From VBDM01 sp049802235 (lineage in GTDB: Bacteria; Pseudomonadota; Gammaproteobacteria; Burkholderiales; SG8-39), in NCBI GenBank assembly GCA_049802235.1, contig JBARMB010000047.1:33056-97055 (forward strand): DNA of 64,000 bases. Direction: 5' to 3'. The position numbers were made by a program, and so were the translations under genes. Shown piece by piece: positions 40,722 through 49,385 of this stretch. The notes under the pieces were generated by a model. It ran no database searches and had not been told where the DNA came from. It saw nothing but the letters and a program-made list of their open reading frames with translations. Position 1 is the first letter of the stretch. Every line of letters starts with the position of its first letter.

Positions 40722-42232
40722 GCGGCCTCGTTCGCGAGCGTTCCAACGCGTACGCGCGGATCGAAGGCATCGCGCACCGCGTCGGCGAACAGGTTGGCCG
40801 CCAGCACCAGCAGGAACATGAACACGAACGCCGCCGCGAGCGCCCACCAGACGACGGGCTCGCGCGACATCTCCAGCCGCGCGGCGTTGATCATGGTGCC
40901 GAAGCTGATCGTCGACGGATCGACGCCGACGCCGACGTAGGAGAGCACTGCCTCGGCGAGCACCAGCCCCGAGAAATCCATCACCAGCGAAATCAGCACG
41001 ATGTGCATCACGTTGGGCAGGATGTGACGCGTGATGATGCGCGCATCGCGCACCCCGAACGCCTGCGCCGCCTGGATGTATTCGAGCTCCGAGAGCTTCA
41101 ACGTCTCGCCGCGCAACAGCCTTGCAAGCCCGGTCCAGCTCGTCAGCGCCAGGATGATGCAAAGGAACAGCAGCCGCAGGTCGGCGCGCTGCGCCGAAGT
41201 CGGGAACAACTCCGGGCGCGTGTCGACGTAGACCTGCATCATCAGCACCGCCGCGGCGATCAGCAGCACGCTCGGAATGGAGTTGAGCGTCGTGTAGAGG
41301 TACTGGATCACGTCGTCGACCCAGCCCTTGAAATAGCCCGCCATGATGCCGAGCAGCACCGCGAACGGCATCATCACCAGCGTCGTCAGCGTGCCGATCA
41401 CCAATCCGGTGCGGATGCTCTTCAGCGCCAGGTAAAGCACGTCCTGCCCGACCTTGTCGGTGCCGAGCACGTGATAGCGCGCGGCGAGCGCCGCGACCGG
41501 AAACGCCACCAGCAGCAGCACGGCGACGGTGGCGAGAACGGCCCGCCAGGGAACCGCCGTTTCGCCCCGCCACACCGCACTCCAGATTTCGCCCGCCGGC
41601 CGGTGCTGACGCCGCGCCAGCGCCGCGATGATCATTCCTGCAAGCACCCACCAGGCGACGAATCCGGCCGCGAGCGCGCGCATCGATGTGGCGAAGATGT
41701 CGAAGCCGCGCTGCGACTCGTCCTGCAGGTGCGCCCCGCCCCAGCGCAGCCGCGGGAAATCGCGCAGCTGCCTGCCCGCATTTCCACCCTCGCCTTGCAG
41801 CTCGATCAGCTCCCGGGCGTAAGCACGCGTCGCAAACGGGGCGGAGTAGGTTGTTTCGACGCGCCGGCGCAAGGGCGCGAGGACCGAGTCCAGAGCCGAC
41901 TGCACCTCGACCGCGTAGATCGCATTTCCCTGCGCGTCTCCGCCCGGCATCGCCGGGCGAAAATGCAGCGAATCGAGCACGCCGACGACGACGAATGCGA
42001 GCAGCACCACCAGCGCCGCCATGCCGCTTGCGCTGCGCGCCACGCGCCGCCACGGCGCCGCCAGGTGCTCGTGCCGGCGCACGTAGGCGAAGTAGCCCGC
42101 GATCGCGGCGATCAGCAGGAACACCAGCCTGTCGGTCCAGAGCAACACCGGCTCACCCGCGGCGAGCAGCGCCAGGTAACCGAGAGCGGCTGCCGCAATG
42201 AGGAGCCCGCCAATCCGCGCAATCTGCTTCAT
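40718..42232 (-). CDS. Oligopeptide-type ABC transporter permease (DppC/YejE-like), extended N-terminus
   Basis: A 504-residue permease, longer than usual DppC (about 300). The N-terminal 200 residues contain extra helices and a periplasmic loop, as in YejE-type proteins. The C-terminal BPD domain has RYHVLGTDKVGQDVLYLALK and the coupling-helix region SELEYIQAAQAFGVRDARII with RHILPN. It overlaps the downstream ATPase and the upstream permease gene by 4 bp each (ATGA), forming one translational unit. Confidence 0.93.
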   Translation of the reverse strand: MKQIARIGGLLIAAAALGYLALLAAGEPVLLWTDRLVFLLIAAIAGYFAYVRRHEHLAAPWRRVARSASGMAALVVLLAFVVVGVLDSLHFRPAMPGGDAQGNAIYAVEVQSALDSVLAPLRRRVETTYSAPFATRAYARELIELQGEGGNAGRQLRDFPRLRWGGAHLQDESQRGFDIFATSMRALAAGFVAWWVLAGMIIAALARRQHRPAGEIWSAVWRGETAVPWRAVLATVAVLLLVAFPVAALAARYHVLGTDKVGQDVLYLALKSIRTGLVIGTLTTLVMMPFAVLLGIMAGYFKGWVDDVIQYLYTTLNSIPSVLLIAAAVLMMQVYVDTRPELFPTSAQRADLRLLFLCIILALTSWTGLARLLRGETLKLSELEYIQAAQAFGVRDARIITRHILPNVMHIVLISLVMDFSGLVLAEAVLSYVGVGVDPSTISFGTMINAARLEMSREPVVWWALAAAFVFMFLLVLAANLFADAVRDAFDPRVRVGTLANEAA

Positions 42233-43206
42233 TCGAGCCGGATCCGCGGATCGACCAGCGTGTAGGAAATGTCGGTGAGCAGCAACCCGGCGATGTAGAG
42301 CAGCGAGCCGATGAACACCATCGAGCGCACCACGGCGAAGTCCTGGCCCTGGATGGCGTCGATGGTGTAGCTCCCGAGGCCCGGGATGCCGAAGAACGAC
42401 TCGGAGAGCAGGCTGCCCATGAACAGCAGCGGGATCACCACCACCGCGCCGGTCAGGATCGGGATCATGGCGTTCTTGAGCACGTGCCGGAACAGCACCG
42501 TGGTCTCAGCCAGGCCCTTGGCGCGCGCGGTGCGCACATAGTCCTTGCCGATCTCCTCGAGAAAAATGGTGCGGTACCAGCGCGCACCCGAGCCGATGCC
42601 GCCGATCACGCCGATCACCACCGGCAGGACCAGGAACCTGAACGCGTCCCAGCCGCCGCCGAATCCGGATATCGGCACCAGCTGCCACACCTTACTCACG
42701 AGGTACTGCCCGCCGATGATGTAGAACAGCGTCGAGATCGACATCATCGCCACGCACAGCACCACGCCCCAGAAGTCGAGATAAGTGGCGCGGAAGAACG
42801 CCATCATGAGCGCGAAGACGATGTTGACGAGCAATCCGACCACGAACACCGGCAGCGCCAGCGCCAGGCTCGGCCCCATGCGCGTCCTGATTTCCCAGGC
42901 GATGTCGCTCTTGTCGTCGGACTGGCCGAAGTCGAGCACGAACAGCCGTACCGATTTCTCGTAGAAGATGGTGTCGGTGACTTTGCCCGCGCCCTGCGCC
43001 TTTTCGTTGTAGAGAAGCGGCTTGTCATAGCCGCGCTCGGCCTTCCACTTCTCGATCGCCTCGGGCGTGACGCGCTTGACGCCGAGTTGCAGGCGCGCCA
43101 TGTCGTCGGGCGAATTGACGACGAAAAACAGCGTGAAAGTGATCAGGTTCACCCCGATCAGGATCGGGATGGAATAAAGCACTCTGCGGATGATGTAGGC
43201 AATCAT
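42229..43206 (-). CDS. Oligopeptide-type ABC transporter permease (DppB/YejB-like)
   Basis: A 325-residue permease with the DppB N-terminus (MIAYIIRRVLYSIPILIGVN), a periplasmic loop with DFGQSDDKSDIAWEIRTRMG and the coupling loop DYVRTARAKGLAETTVLFRH with VLKNAMIPILT. I placed the start at the ATG at 43206, since an in-frame ATG at 43227 would only add seven non-conserved residues. It is separated from the binding-protein gene upstream by a 228-bp gap containing a REP-like repeat. Confidence 0.93.
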   Translation of the reverse strand: MIAYIIRRVLYSIPILIGVNLITFTLFFVVNSPDDMARLQLGVKRVTPEAIEKWKAERGYDKPLLYNEKAQGAGKVTDTIFYEKSVRLFVLDFGQSDDKSDIAWEIRTRMGPSLALALPVFVVGLLVNIVFALMMAFFRATYLDFWGVVLCVAMMSISTLFYIIGGQYLVSKVWQLVPISGFGGGWDAFRFLVLPVVIGVIGGIGSGARWYRTIFLEEIGKDYVRTARAKGLAETTVLFRHVLKNAMIPILTGAVVVIPLLFMGSLLSESFFGIPGLGSYTIDAIQGQDFAVVRSMVFIGSLLYIAGLLLTDISYTLVDPRIRLE

Positions 43207-43230
43207 GACGCTATTTTCCGTTCGCATTTG

Positions 43231-43306
43231 GGGTCACCCCCGCGAAAGCGGGGGTCCAGCGTCTTTCGCAAAAGTCCCTGGATGCCCGCTTTCGCGGGCA
43301 TGACGG
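43231..43306. repeat. REP-like dispersed inverted repeat (copy 4)
   Basis: GTCACCCCCGCGAAAGCGGGGGTCCAG and CTGGATGCCCGCTTTCGCGGGCATGAC (read in parts) form two GC-rich hairpins in inverted orientation, between the binding-protein and permease genes. In this position it could lower expression of the permeases relative to the binding protein. Confidence 0.72.
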
Positions 43307-43434
43307 TACTTTGAGCCATGCGCCTCATGCCGCCGCCTCCGAACCGACCATACTGAATTCACCGGCGCGCCATCGGCGGCCGGCGGCAATCACGGCCGAT
43401 CGCATCCCCGCAAAGCGGGGCCCCTGCTCCCTGC

Positions 43435-45597
43435 TCATGCCGCCCGCGCCGCCATGCGCTCGCGGCGGCGATAGCTGATGAACGCCGGCAGGCTGCCGAG
43501 TGCGATCGCGACAACGATCAGGCCGAGCGGCCACAGCAGCGGACGGTTCCATTGCGAGCGCAGCGCCTCGCGCTTCGCCGCGTCGACGCGCAGGTACTTG
43601 ATGTTGTTGCGCGCCATCTGGTTCGGTTTGCTGTTGGAAAGCCAGGAGTGATACAGGCTGTACTCCTTGGGATGGAAGCCCCACAGCCAGGGGCAGTCCA
43701 CGCGCACGATCGCCATCATGCGGTCGACGATGGCTTGCCGCTCGGCGCCGTTGTCCATGTTCTTCATCTTCTCGAACAAAGCGTCGTACTCGGGATTGCT
43801 GTAGTTGGCCGCATTCTCGCCGTCGTGCTTGACCTTGCCCTGAGCGGAGGCGAGCAGGAAGAGGAAATTTTCCGGGTCCGGGTAATCGGCATTCCAGCCC
43901 CAGGTGAAAATCTGCGCCGCGCCCCGCCTCACCTTGTCCTGGAAGCGGTTGTAGTCGGTGTCGCGGATCTCGAGCTGCAGATTGAGCTTGGCGAACTGCT
44001 TGCGGTACCAGTCGAAGCGCGGCTTGTCTCCCGGCCCTTGCCCGGTGACATCCAGGTACAGTACCAGCGGCTGGCCGGTCTTCGCCTCGCGGCCGTCGGG
44101 ATAGCCGGCCTCGGCGAGCAGTTTCTTCGCCGCCTCGATGGATTTGCGCCGCGGCGCGCCGTTCGCCCAGTCGTAGACCACCGCATCCATTCCCTCACGG
44201 CCGTCGCGGTAGCCGAAGATCCCCGGCGCGATCGGCCCCTGCGCCGGGATGCCGCGTCCGTTGGCGAAGATCGAGACGAATTCCTCCCAGTCGACCGCGA
44301 TCGAGATCGCCTGCCGCAGCTTCCGCGCGCGCTCCGAGGTTCCTCCCACGACCGGGTCGAGCCAGTTGAACGCCATGTAGCGCGTCGAGGTGGACACCGC
44401 GGTCTTCAGCCGGATGCCTTTTGCCTCCATTTCCGGCGTGACCGCCGCATCGCCCTCGATCGATATCTTCACCGCCTGGTCGAAGGCGTCCGAAGAAATT
44501 CCGGAGGCATCGTAGTAGCCCTGCAGGAACTTGTTCCAGTAGGGGATGCCTTCCTTCTCGCGGCTGAAAACGACCTTGTCGATGGAGGGAATCGGCTTGC
44601 CGGCATCGGCGAGCAGCCCTGCCCGCGCGTCCCCGGGCTCGCCTTCGGCGGGATAGGTCTCGCCGTGGAAATTCGGGTTGCGCTCGAGCACGATGCGGGT
44701 GTTGGGATTGTTTTCAGTGACCCGGTAGGGTCCGGTGCCGACCGGATAGCGGTCGAGCGTCAGATTTTTCTCCGCCATCCCGGGCTGGGAAAAGAACCGC
44801 TCCACTTCGATCGGCACCGGGGCAAAAAACGACATCGCCAGCCAGTAGGCGAATTGCGGGTAGCGCCCTTTCAGCCTGACCCGGTAGACATAACGGCCCA
44901 GCGTTTCGACACCGGCGAGCCGATAGCGGGAAAGATCGAGCCACTCGTCGCCCTTGCCGGCGGCGACGAGCGCCTGGTTCGCCTGCTTCAATGTCGCGGC
45001 GAATTCCTTCAGGCCGACGATGTACTCGCTCATCAGGCCGAAGATCGGCGACACCAGGCGCGGATGCGCGAGCCGCTTGATCCCGTAGACATAGTCCTCG
45101 GCGACGAGCTCGCGCGTGCCGGTCACGGGAAAGTCGGCGAGCGCGTGGACACGCTCCAGATCCTCGCGGCTCAAATGGTCGTACAGCAGGCGCCCGGCTG
45201 CGTCGCGCGCAAACGCCGGGTGCGGCTGATAGCGGATGCCCGGCCTGATGCGGATTTCGTAGACGCTGTAGGCGACGTTGCCCGCCCCGGCGGGGACCTT
45301 CCTTCCCGCTGCGTCGAGGTAGACGGGCTTCGGCATCGACTCCGCCGTCAGCGGAACCAGCGCGTAGGGACGCTTGAGGTAGTGATATTGCAGCGGCGGC
45401 TCGTAGATCTGCGCATTGAACTCGGCCTCGTCCTCGCTGTAGGACTGCGCCGGATCCAGATGCTTGGGCCGCTGCACGAAGGCGGTGTAGAGGATGTTCC
45501 CGGCGCGGTCCGCGGCCGGATAGGGCTCGTTCCAGACCTGCCCGCAGCCGACGAGGACGCATGCCAGCAGCATCGCGAGAGGGAATGGGCCGCGCAT
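43435..45597 (-). CDS. ABC transporter substrate-binding lipoprotein (peptide/SBP_bac_5 type) with C-terminal membrane anchor
   Basis: A 720-residue family 5 extracellular binding protein. The signal peptide ends in a lipobox (VLVGC, Cys at about 18). The mature protein has QRPKHLDPAQSYSEDEAEFN and EPPLQYHYLKRPYALVPL; later YPVGTGPYRVTENNPNTRIV and LERNPNFHGE, as in DppA/OppA relatives. Unusually, a hydrophobic segment (PLGLIVVAIALGSLPAFISY) and a basic tail (RRRERMAARAA) close the protein, which predicts a second membrane anchor. The ATG at 45597 is preferred to a TTG at 45606. It lies upstream of the permease-ATPase genes on the same strand. Confidence 0.92.
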   Translation of the reverse strand: MRGPFPLAMLLACVLVGCGQVWNEPYPAADRAGNILYTAFVQRPKHLDPAQSYSEDEAEFNAQIYEPPLQYHYLKRPYALVPLTAESMPKPVYLDAAGRKVPAGAGNVAYSVYEIRIRPGIRYQPHPAFARDAAGRLLYDHLSREDLERVHALADFPVTGTRELVAEDYVYGIKRLAHPRLVSPIFGLMSEYIVGLKEFAATLKQANQALVAAGKGDEWLDLSRYRLAGVETLGRYVYRVRLKGRYPQFAYWLAMSFFAPVPIEVERFFSQPGMAEKNLTLDRYPVGTGPYRVTENNPNTRIVLERNPNFHGETYPAEGEPGDARAGLLADAGKPIPSIDKVVFSREKEGIPYWNKFLQGYYDASGISSDAFDQAVKISIEGDAAVTPEMEAKGIRLKTAVSTSTRYMAFNWLDPVVGGTSERARKLRQAISIAVDWEEFVSIFANGRGIPAQGPIAPGIFGYRDGREGMDAVVYDWANGAPRRKSIEAAKKLLAEAGYPDGREAKTGQPLVLYLDVTGQGPGDKPRFDWYRKQFAKLNLQLEIRDTDYNRFQDKVRRGAAQIFTWGWNADYPDPENFLFLLASAQGKVKHDGENAANYSNPEYDALFEKMKNMDNGAERQAIVDRMMAIVRVDCPWLWGFHPKEYSLYHSWLSNSKPNQMARNNIKYLRVDAAKREALRSQWNRPLLWPLGLIVVAIALGSLPAFISYRRRERMAARAA

Positions 45598-45656
45598 GGC
45601 GGCCAAGTGTAGCTTAACCCCCCGGGAGCGTCACTCGGATCACGCCGGTCATCGGC

Positions 45657-45662
45657 TATAAT
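45657..45662 (+). promoter_or_regulatory. Putative -10 box for fabI
   Basis: TATAAT lies 28 bp before the fabI ATG; the preceding base context GGCTATAATCG is typical. No good -35 is seen in the GC-rich sequence upstream. Confidence 0.45.
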
Positions 45663-45690
45663 CGCCGCTCCTGTTTCACGGAGATTCCAA

Positions 45691-46500
45691 ATGGGTTTTC
45701 TCGCAGGCAAGCGCATCCTGATCACCGGCCTGCTCTCCAACCGCTCGATCGCCTACGGAGTGGCGAAGGCCGCCCGGCGCCAGGGCGCAGAGCTCGCTTT
45801 CACCTACCAGAACGATCGCTTCAAGGATCGCGTCGCCGACATGGCCGCCGAGTTCGACAGCAAGCTGGCGTTTCCCTGCGATGTCGCGAGCGACGCCGAG
45901 ATCGCCGCGCTGTTCGCGGAGCTGGGCAGAAGCTGGGACGGGCTCGAGGGTCTGGTGCACGCCGTCGCGTTTGCTCCGCGCGAAGCGATCGCGGGCAATT
46001 TTCTCGAGGGCCTGTCGCGGGAGGCGTTTCGCATTGCGCACGACATCAGCGCCTACAGCTTCCCGGCGCTGGCGAAGGCCGCCCTGCCCTTGATGCAGGG
46101 ACCGAATGTCAGAAGAGGTGGCGCACTCGTCACCCTGACCTATCTCGGCGCGGAGCGGGTAGTGCCGAACTACAACACCATGGGGCTGGCGAAGGCGAGC
46201 CTCGAGGCGTGCGTGCGTTATCTCGCCACGGATCTGGGGCCCAGAGGCATCAGGGTCAACGGCATTTCCGCCGGCCCCATCAAGACGCTGGCGGCGAGCG
46301 GCATCTCCGGGTTCGGCAAGATACTCAAGCACGTCGAGGAAAACGCGCCGCTGCGCCGTAACGTCACCACCGAGGACGTGGGCAACGTGGCGGCGTTTCT
46401 GCTGTCCGACCTCGCCGCGGGAATGACGGCGGAGATCGTCCACGTGGATTCGGGATTTAACACCCTCGCCGGCGGGATGGTCGCGGTGGCTGAAGCCTGA
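45691..46500 (+). CDS. fabI: Enoyl-[acyl-carrier-protein] reductase (NADH)
   Basis: A 269-residue short-chain reductase that carries out the last step of fatty-acid elongation. Compared with E. coli FabI, Tyr151, Tyr161 and Lys168 (YLGAERVVPNYNTMGLAK) hold the catalytic positions. The N-terminus GKRILITGLLSNRSIAYGVA is the NADH-binding motif of FabI, distinct from FabL/FabV. A GGAGA ribosome-binding site precedes the ATG. FabI is the triclosan and isoniazid-type target. It ends 58 bp from the convergent ppiD gene. Confidence 0.97.
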   Translation: MGFLAGKRILITGLLSNRSIAYGVAKAARRQGAELAFTYQNDRFKDRVADMAAEFDSKLAFPCDVASDAEIAALFAELGRSWDGLEGLVHAVAFAPREAIAGNFLEGLSREAFRIAHDISAYSFPALAKAALPLMQGPNVRRGGALVTLTYLGAERVVPNYNTMGLAKASLEACVRYLATDLGPRGIRVNGISAGPIKTLAASGISGFGKILKHVEENAPLRRNVTTEDVGNVAAFLLSDLAAGMTAEIVHVDSGFNTLAGGMVAVAEA

Positions 46501-46558
46501 GTCGTGACACAAGCGGCCCGCGGTGCCGGTCGCCGATTCACGCTCTACGATTGACGCT

Positions 46559-48445
46559 TTACTGCTTTTTCTCCAGCAGCGACTTGTTGATCTCGACCTT
46601 GCTGTTTGCGCGCAGGCCGGCGAGCAGAGATCTGAGCTCCTCGCCGCCGTTGACGCGCCCCAGCTCGGCCTGCACGCTGCGCTGGCGCGCCTCGTCGGGC
46701 TGGACGTCGATGACGCGGCCAATGCGATACAGGGTGTAGCCGTTCGGCGAATCCACGCCGACGTAAGCCGGCAGCTTTGAAGCATCCGCACGGAATACCG
46801 CCGACGCCTCCGCGCCGAGTCCCTGGAGATTATCGCGGCTCACCAGTTTCGCGGAACCGAAGCTTGCCGCGGCGGCGTTGCCTTTCTTCAGTTCTTCCAG
46901 GCGCTCGGCGCCCCGCTTTCTCGCCAGCGCCAGGGCCTCCTGCCTCGCCAGCTGCCCGGCGATTTCCCCCTTGACCTCATCGAACGGCCGCTGCGCGGCC
47001 GGCTTGTGATCGATCACGCGTGCAGATACCAGCGTATTCTGCCCGACCTCGATCGCCTCGATGTTGCGGCGATTCTTGATTGCATCGTCGGCGAACAGCG
47101 CCGCCAGCACCCTGGGATTGTTGAGGACCTCCACCGGCGACGATTGCCGCGTGACTCCGTCGGCCTGCCGGATCGGGAGCTTGAATTTTTCCGCCGCCGG
47201 CTTGAGCGAGTCCGACTGCTCGTAGACCAGATTGCTGAAAGCTTCCGCGGCCTCGGCATAGCGCTTGGTGGCGTGCTGCTTCTTCAGCTCGCGCTCGATC
47301 TCCGGCCGCGCCTCCTCGAGGCTCTTCATCTTCCCCGGCTTGATCGCGGTGAGCCTGATGATATGGAAGCCGAATTCGGACTCGACCGGTTCGCTGATTT
47401 CGTTCGGCCTGAGCCGGAAAGCAGCGTCCTCGAAAGCACGAACCATCATGCCGCGGGAAAAGAAGCCCAGGTCTCCGCCCTTGGCGGCCGATCCGGAATC
47501 GTCGGAATTCTTCTTCGCCAGTTCGGCAAAGCTGCCCGGGGACTTGCGCACCTGTGCGAGGATCCGCTCGGCCTTTGCGCGTGCGCCGGCCTTCTCCGCC
47601 TCGCTGGCGCCGCTCTTGAACGAGATCAGGATGTGGCTTGCCCGGCGCTGCTCCGGCTCGCCGAACTTTGCCGCATTCGCCTCGTAATAGGCCTTGATCT
47701 CCTCGGGAGGGACCTGCTCCGCGGCGGTCAGCGCGTCGTTGTTCAGCACCACGTATTCGACCTGCACCTGCTCCGGCAACTGAAACCGGCCCGGATTGCC
47801 GTCGTAGAACGTCCGCACCGCCTCCGGCGCAACCTTCACCTGCGCCAGCAGGGACTCGGCCGGAATGACGTGCTCGGAGACCTCGCGCTGCTGTGCACGC
47901 AGCAGCGCGATCTCCCGCGCCGCCGCCTTGGACGCGATCCCAGAATCGGCGAGAGCGCCGGTGAGCTGCTGCAGCACCAGATCGCGCCGCAGCGAAGCCT
48001 CGAACGACAGCGGCGAATAGCCTTGTGCGCTCAGCATCGCCTCGTACCTGGCCTTAGAGAACCTGCCGTCCTCCTGAAAGGCGGGAATCGAGCTGATCGT
48101 CTCCCGGAGCTGCTCGTCGCCGATGGTCATGTTATGGCGGAACGCGTACTGCGTCAGCAGGCGCTGGGATATCATCCCTTCGAGCAGCTCCAGGCGCATT
48201 TCCGGAGCATCGAGCAGCGCCGGATCGAAGTTCCGGCCGAGCAGCGAGCGCAGCCGCTCCTGCTGCTGCCGCAGAGCTTCGCCGAACTCCTGCTCGGTGA
48301 TTTTCTGCCCCTCGACGCTGGCGACGACATTTCCGCCCGTGAATGCGTTCTGATAGAAATTGACCCCCCAGAACGCGAACGGTATCACGATCAGCGCGAG
48401 GACGACCTGGACCAGCCGCTTGTTACCGTGTATCCAATTGAACAC
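46559..48445 (-). CDS. ppiD: Periplasmic folding chaperone / peptidyl-prolyl isomerase PpiD
   Basis: A 628-residue inner-membrane-anchored chaperone. One N-terminal helix (LVQVVLALIVIPFAFWGVNF) anchors it, and the rest faces the periplasm. A SurA-like N-domain follows, then one parvulin domain at about residues 265-360 (RRASHILISFKSGASEAEKA through GDLGFFSRGMMVRAFEDAAF and SEFGFHIIRL). A C-terminal chaperone region ends the protein. It follows hupB and two tRNA genes, as in the usual clpX-lon-hupB-ppiD order. Confidence 0.95.
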   Translation of the reverse strand: MFNWIHGNKRLVQVVLALIVIPFAFWGVNFYQNAFTGGNVVASVEGQKITEQEFGEALRQQQERLRSLLGRNFDPALLDAPEMRLELLEGMISQRLLTQYAFRHNMTIGDEQLRETISSIPAFQEDGRFSKARYEAMLSAQGYSPLSFEASLRRDLVLQQLTGALADSGIASKAAAREIALLRAQQREVSEHVIPAESLLAQVKVAPEAVRTFYDGNPGRFQLPEQVQVEYVVLNNDALTAAEQVPPEEIKAYYEANAAKFGEPEQRRASHILISFKSGASEAEKAGARAKAERILAQVRKSPGSFAELAKKNSDDSGSAAKGGDLGFFSRGMMVRAFEDAAFRLRPNEISEPVESEFGFHIIRLTAIKPGKMKSLEEARPEIERELKKQHATKRYAEAAEAFSNLVYEQSDSLKPAAEKFKLPIRQADGVTRQSSPVEVLNNPRVLAALFADDAIKNRRNIEAIEVGQNTLVSARVIDHKPAAQRPFDEVKGEIAGQLARQEALALARKRGAERLEELKKGNAAAASFGSAKLVSRDNLQGLGAEASAVFRADASKLPAYVGVDSPNGYTLYRIGRVIDVQPDEARQRSVQAELGRVNGGEELRSLLAGLRANSKVEINKSLLEKKQ

Positions 48446-48500
48446 GTGCGCCCTGCCTCAGAGAAACAAAAAAGACGAACCTCGGTTCGCCTCGGGAAGC

Positions 48501-48577
48501 TGGCGGAGTGGACGGGACTCGAACCCGCGACCCCCGGCGTGACAGGCCGGTATTCTAACCAGCTGAACTACCACTCC
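48501..48577 (-). tRNA. tRNA-Asp (anticodon GTC)
   Basis: The minus strand folds as a 77-nt tRNA beginning GGAGTGGTAGTTCAGCTGG. The anticodon loop is CTGTCAC (GTC), the T-arm GGGTTCGAGTCCC, and the encoded CCA lies at 48501-48503. The acceptor pairs GGAGTGG with CCACTCC. Confidence 0.96.
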
Positions 48578-48590
48578 TTCGCACTAAGAC

Positions 48591-48643
48591 CCGGCCGGCT
48601 ACAACAGCGCCATGCGTCTGTTCCAACCGGCCGGCGTAAACCG
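48591..48643. repeat. Hairpin element 1 between tRNA-Asp and tRNA-Val
   Basis: CCGGCCGG (48591-48598) pairs with CCGGCCGG (48627-48634) and AACAG with CTGTT, around the loop CGCCATGCGT (48608-48617). GTAAACCG follows. The loop and the flanking TTCCAA and GTAAACCG recur exactly in element 2, while the stem sequence differs, so structure appears conserved over sequence. Confidence 0.7.
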
Positions 48644-48662
48644 ACCGGCGCCTCCGGCATTA

Positions 48663-48713
48663 CCGCGAATTGAACGGCGCCATGCGTCCGTTCCAATTCG
48701 CGGACGTAAACCG
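48663..48713. repeat. Hairpin element 2 between tRNA-Asp and tRNA-Val
   Basis: CCGCGAATTG (48663-48672) pairs with CAATTCGCGG (48694-48703) and AACGG with CCGTT, with one bulged base. The loop is the same CGCCATGCGT (48678-48687). GGACGTAAA (48702-48710) also pairs with TTTACGTCC (48732-48740), giving an alternative third stem. Confidence 0.7.
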
Positions 48714-48743
48714 TCGCCGCAGGCGTCCGACTTTACGTCCATT

Positions 48744-48819
48744 TGGTGGGTGCTGAGAGGATCGAACTCCCGACATTCGCCTTGTAAGGGCGACGCTCTA
48801 CCAGCTGAGCTAAGCACCC
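48744..48819 (-). tRNA. tRNA-Val (anticodon TAC)
   Basis: The minus strand folds as a 76-nt tRNA starting GGGTGCTTAGCTCAGCTGG. The anticodon loop is CTTACAA (TAC), the T-arm GGAGTTCGATCCTC, and CCA is encoded (48744-48746). The acceptor GGGTGCT pairs with AGCACCC. Confidence 0.96.
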
Positions 48820-48883
48820 CTTCTCAAGAAACCGGCCCGGCCGCCCAGCGAAAGGGAACACCGCACCGACTCCGGAAGGGACG

Positions 48884-49156
48884 CTAGTTTACTGCATCTT
48901 TCAGCGCTTTGCCAGCGCGGAACTTGGGAACTCTGGCGGCCTTGATCTTGATCGCCGCACCGGTGCGTGGATTGCGGCCGGTGCGCGCGGCGCGCTTGCC
49001 GACATAGAACGTACCGAACCCGACCAGCGTCACCATGCCGCCTTTCTTCATCGCAGTCTTGATCGCGCCGACTGCGGCGTCCAGCGCACGCCCCGCCGCA
49101 GCTTTCGAGATGTCTGCAGATTTGGCGATGTGATCGATGATTTCCAGCTTGTTCAT
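48884..49156 (-). CDS. hupB: DNA-binding protein HU-beta
   Basis: A 90-residue histone-like protein that bends DNA and compacts the nucleoid. The sequence is full-length HU, with MNKLEIIDHIAKSADISKAA, the GFGTFYVGKRAARTGRNPRT arm (Arg-rich, with the conserved Pro that intercalates) and PKFRAGKALKDAVN at the end. It lies downstream of lon, as in enterobacteria. A strong promoter (49337-49366) precedes it with a leader of about 170 nt. Confidence 0.97.
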   Translation of the reverse strand: MNKLEIIDHIAKSADISKAAAGRALDAAVGAIKTAMKKGGMVTLVGFGTFYVGKRAARTGRNPRTGAAIKIKAARVPKFRAGKALKDAVN

Positions 49157-49336
49157 TCAGCCCCCTTCGGAGATCGGTTGATTGCAGAAAAAAACCATTT
49201 CAGTAGAGACCTGCCTCCCGGCCGCGCCGGAAGGAACGGCTTTGTCCGATGCCCTGCTTTGCATTTACCGCGACTGAAACCGTTTTTGGCGCGGGCGCGA
49301 TTTTACGATCGCACCGAAACCGGACCTTCTGCACAT

Positions 49337-49366
49337 TTTATAGCAATCGCAAAAGCACCGTGTCAA
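49337..49366 (-). promoter_or_regulatory. hupB sigma-70 promoter
   Basis: On the minus strand, a perfect TTGACA (49361-49366), an 18-bp spacer and TATAAA (49337-49342, extended as TATAAAAT). This is the best consensus promoter seen in the window and points to hupB. Confidence 0.75.
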
Positions 49367-49385
49367 GCATCGTCGGTGCTTTTTA
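49351..49385 (-). terminator. Terminator hairpin downstream of lon
   Basis: AAAAGCACCG (49351-49360) and CGGTGCTTTT (49374-49383) form a 10-bp stem with a 13-nt loop and T-runs on both strands. It lies about 115 bp after the lon stop and would end lon transcription. The loop and one arm overlap the hupB promoter. Confidence 0.65.
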
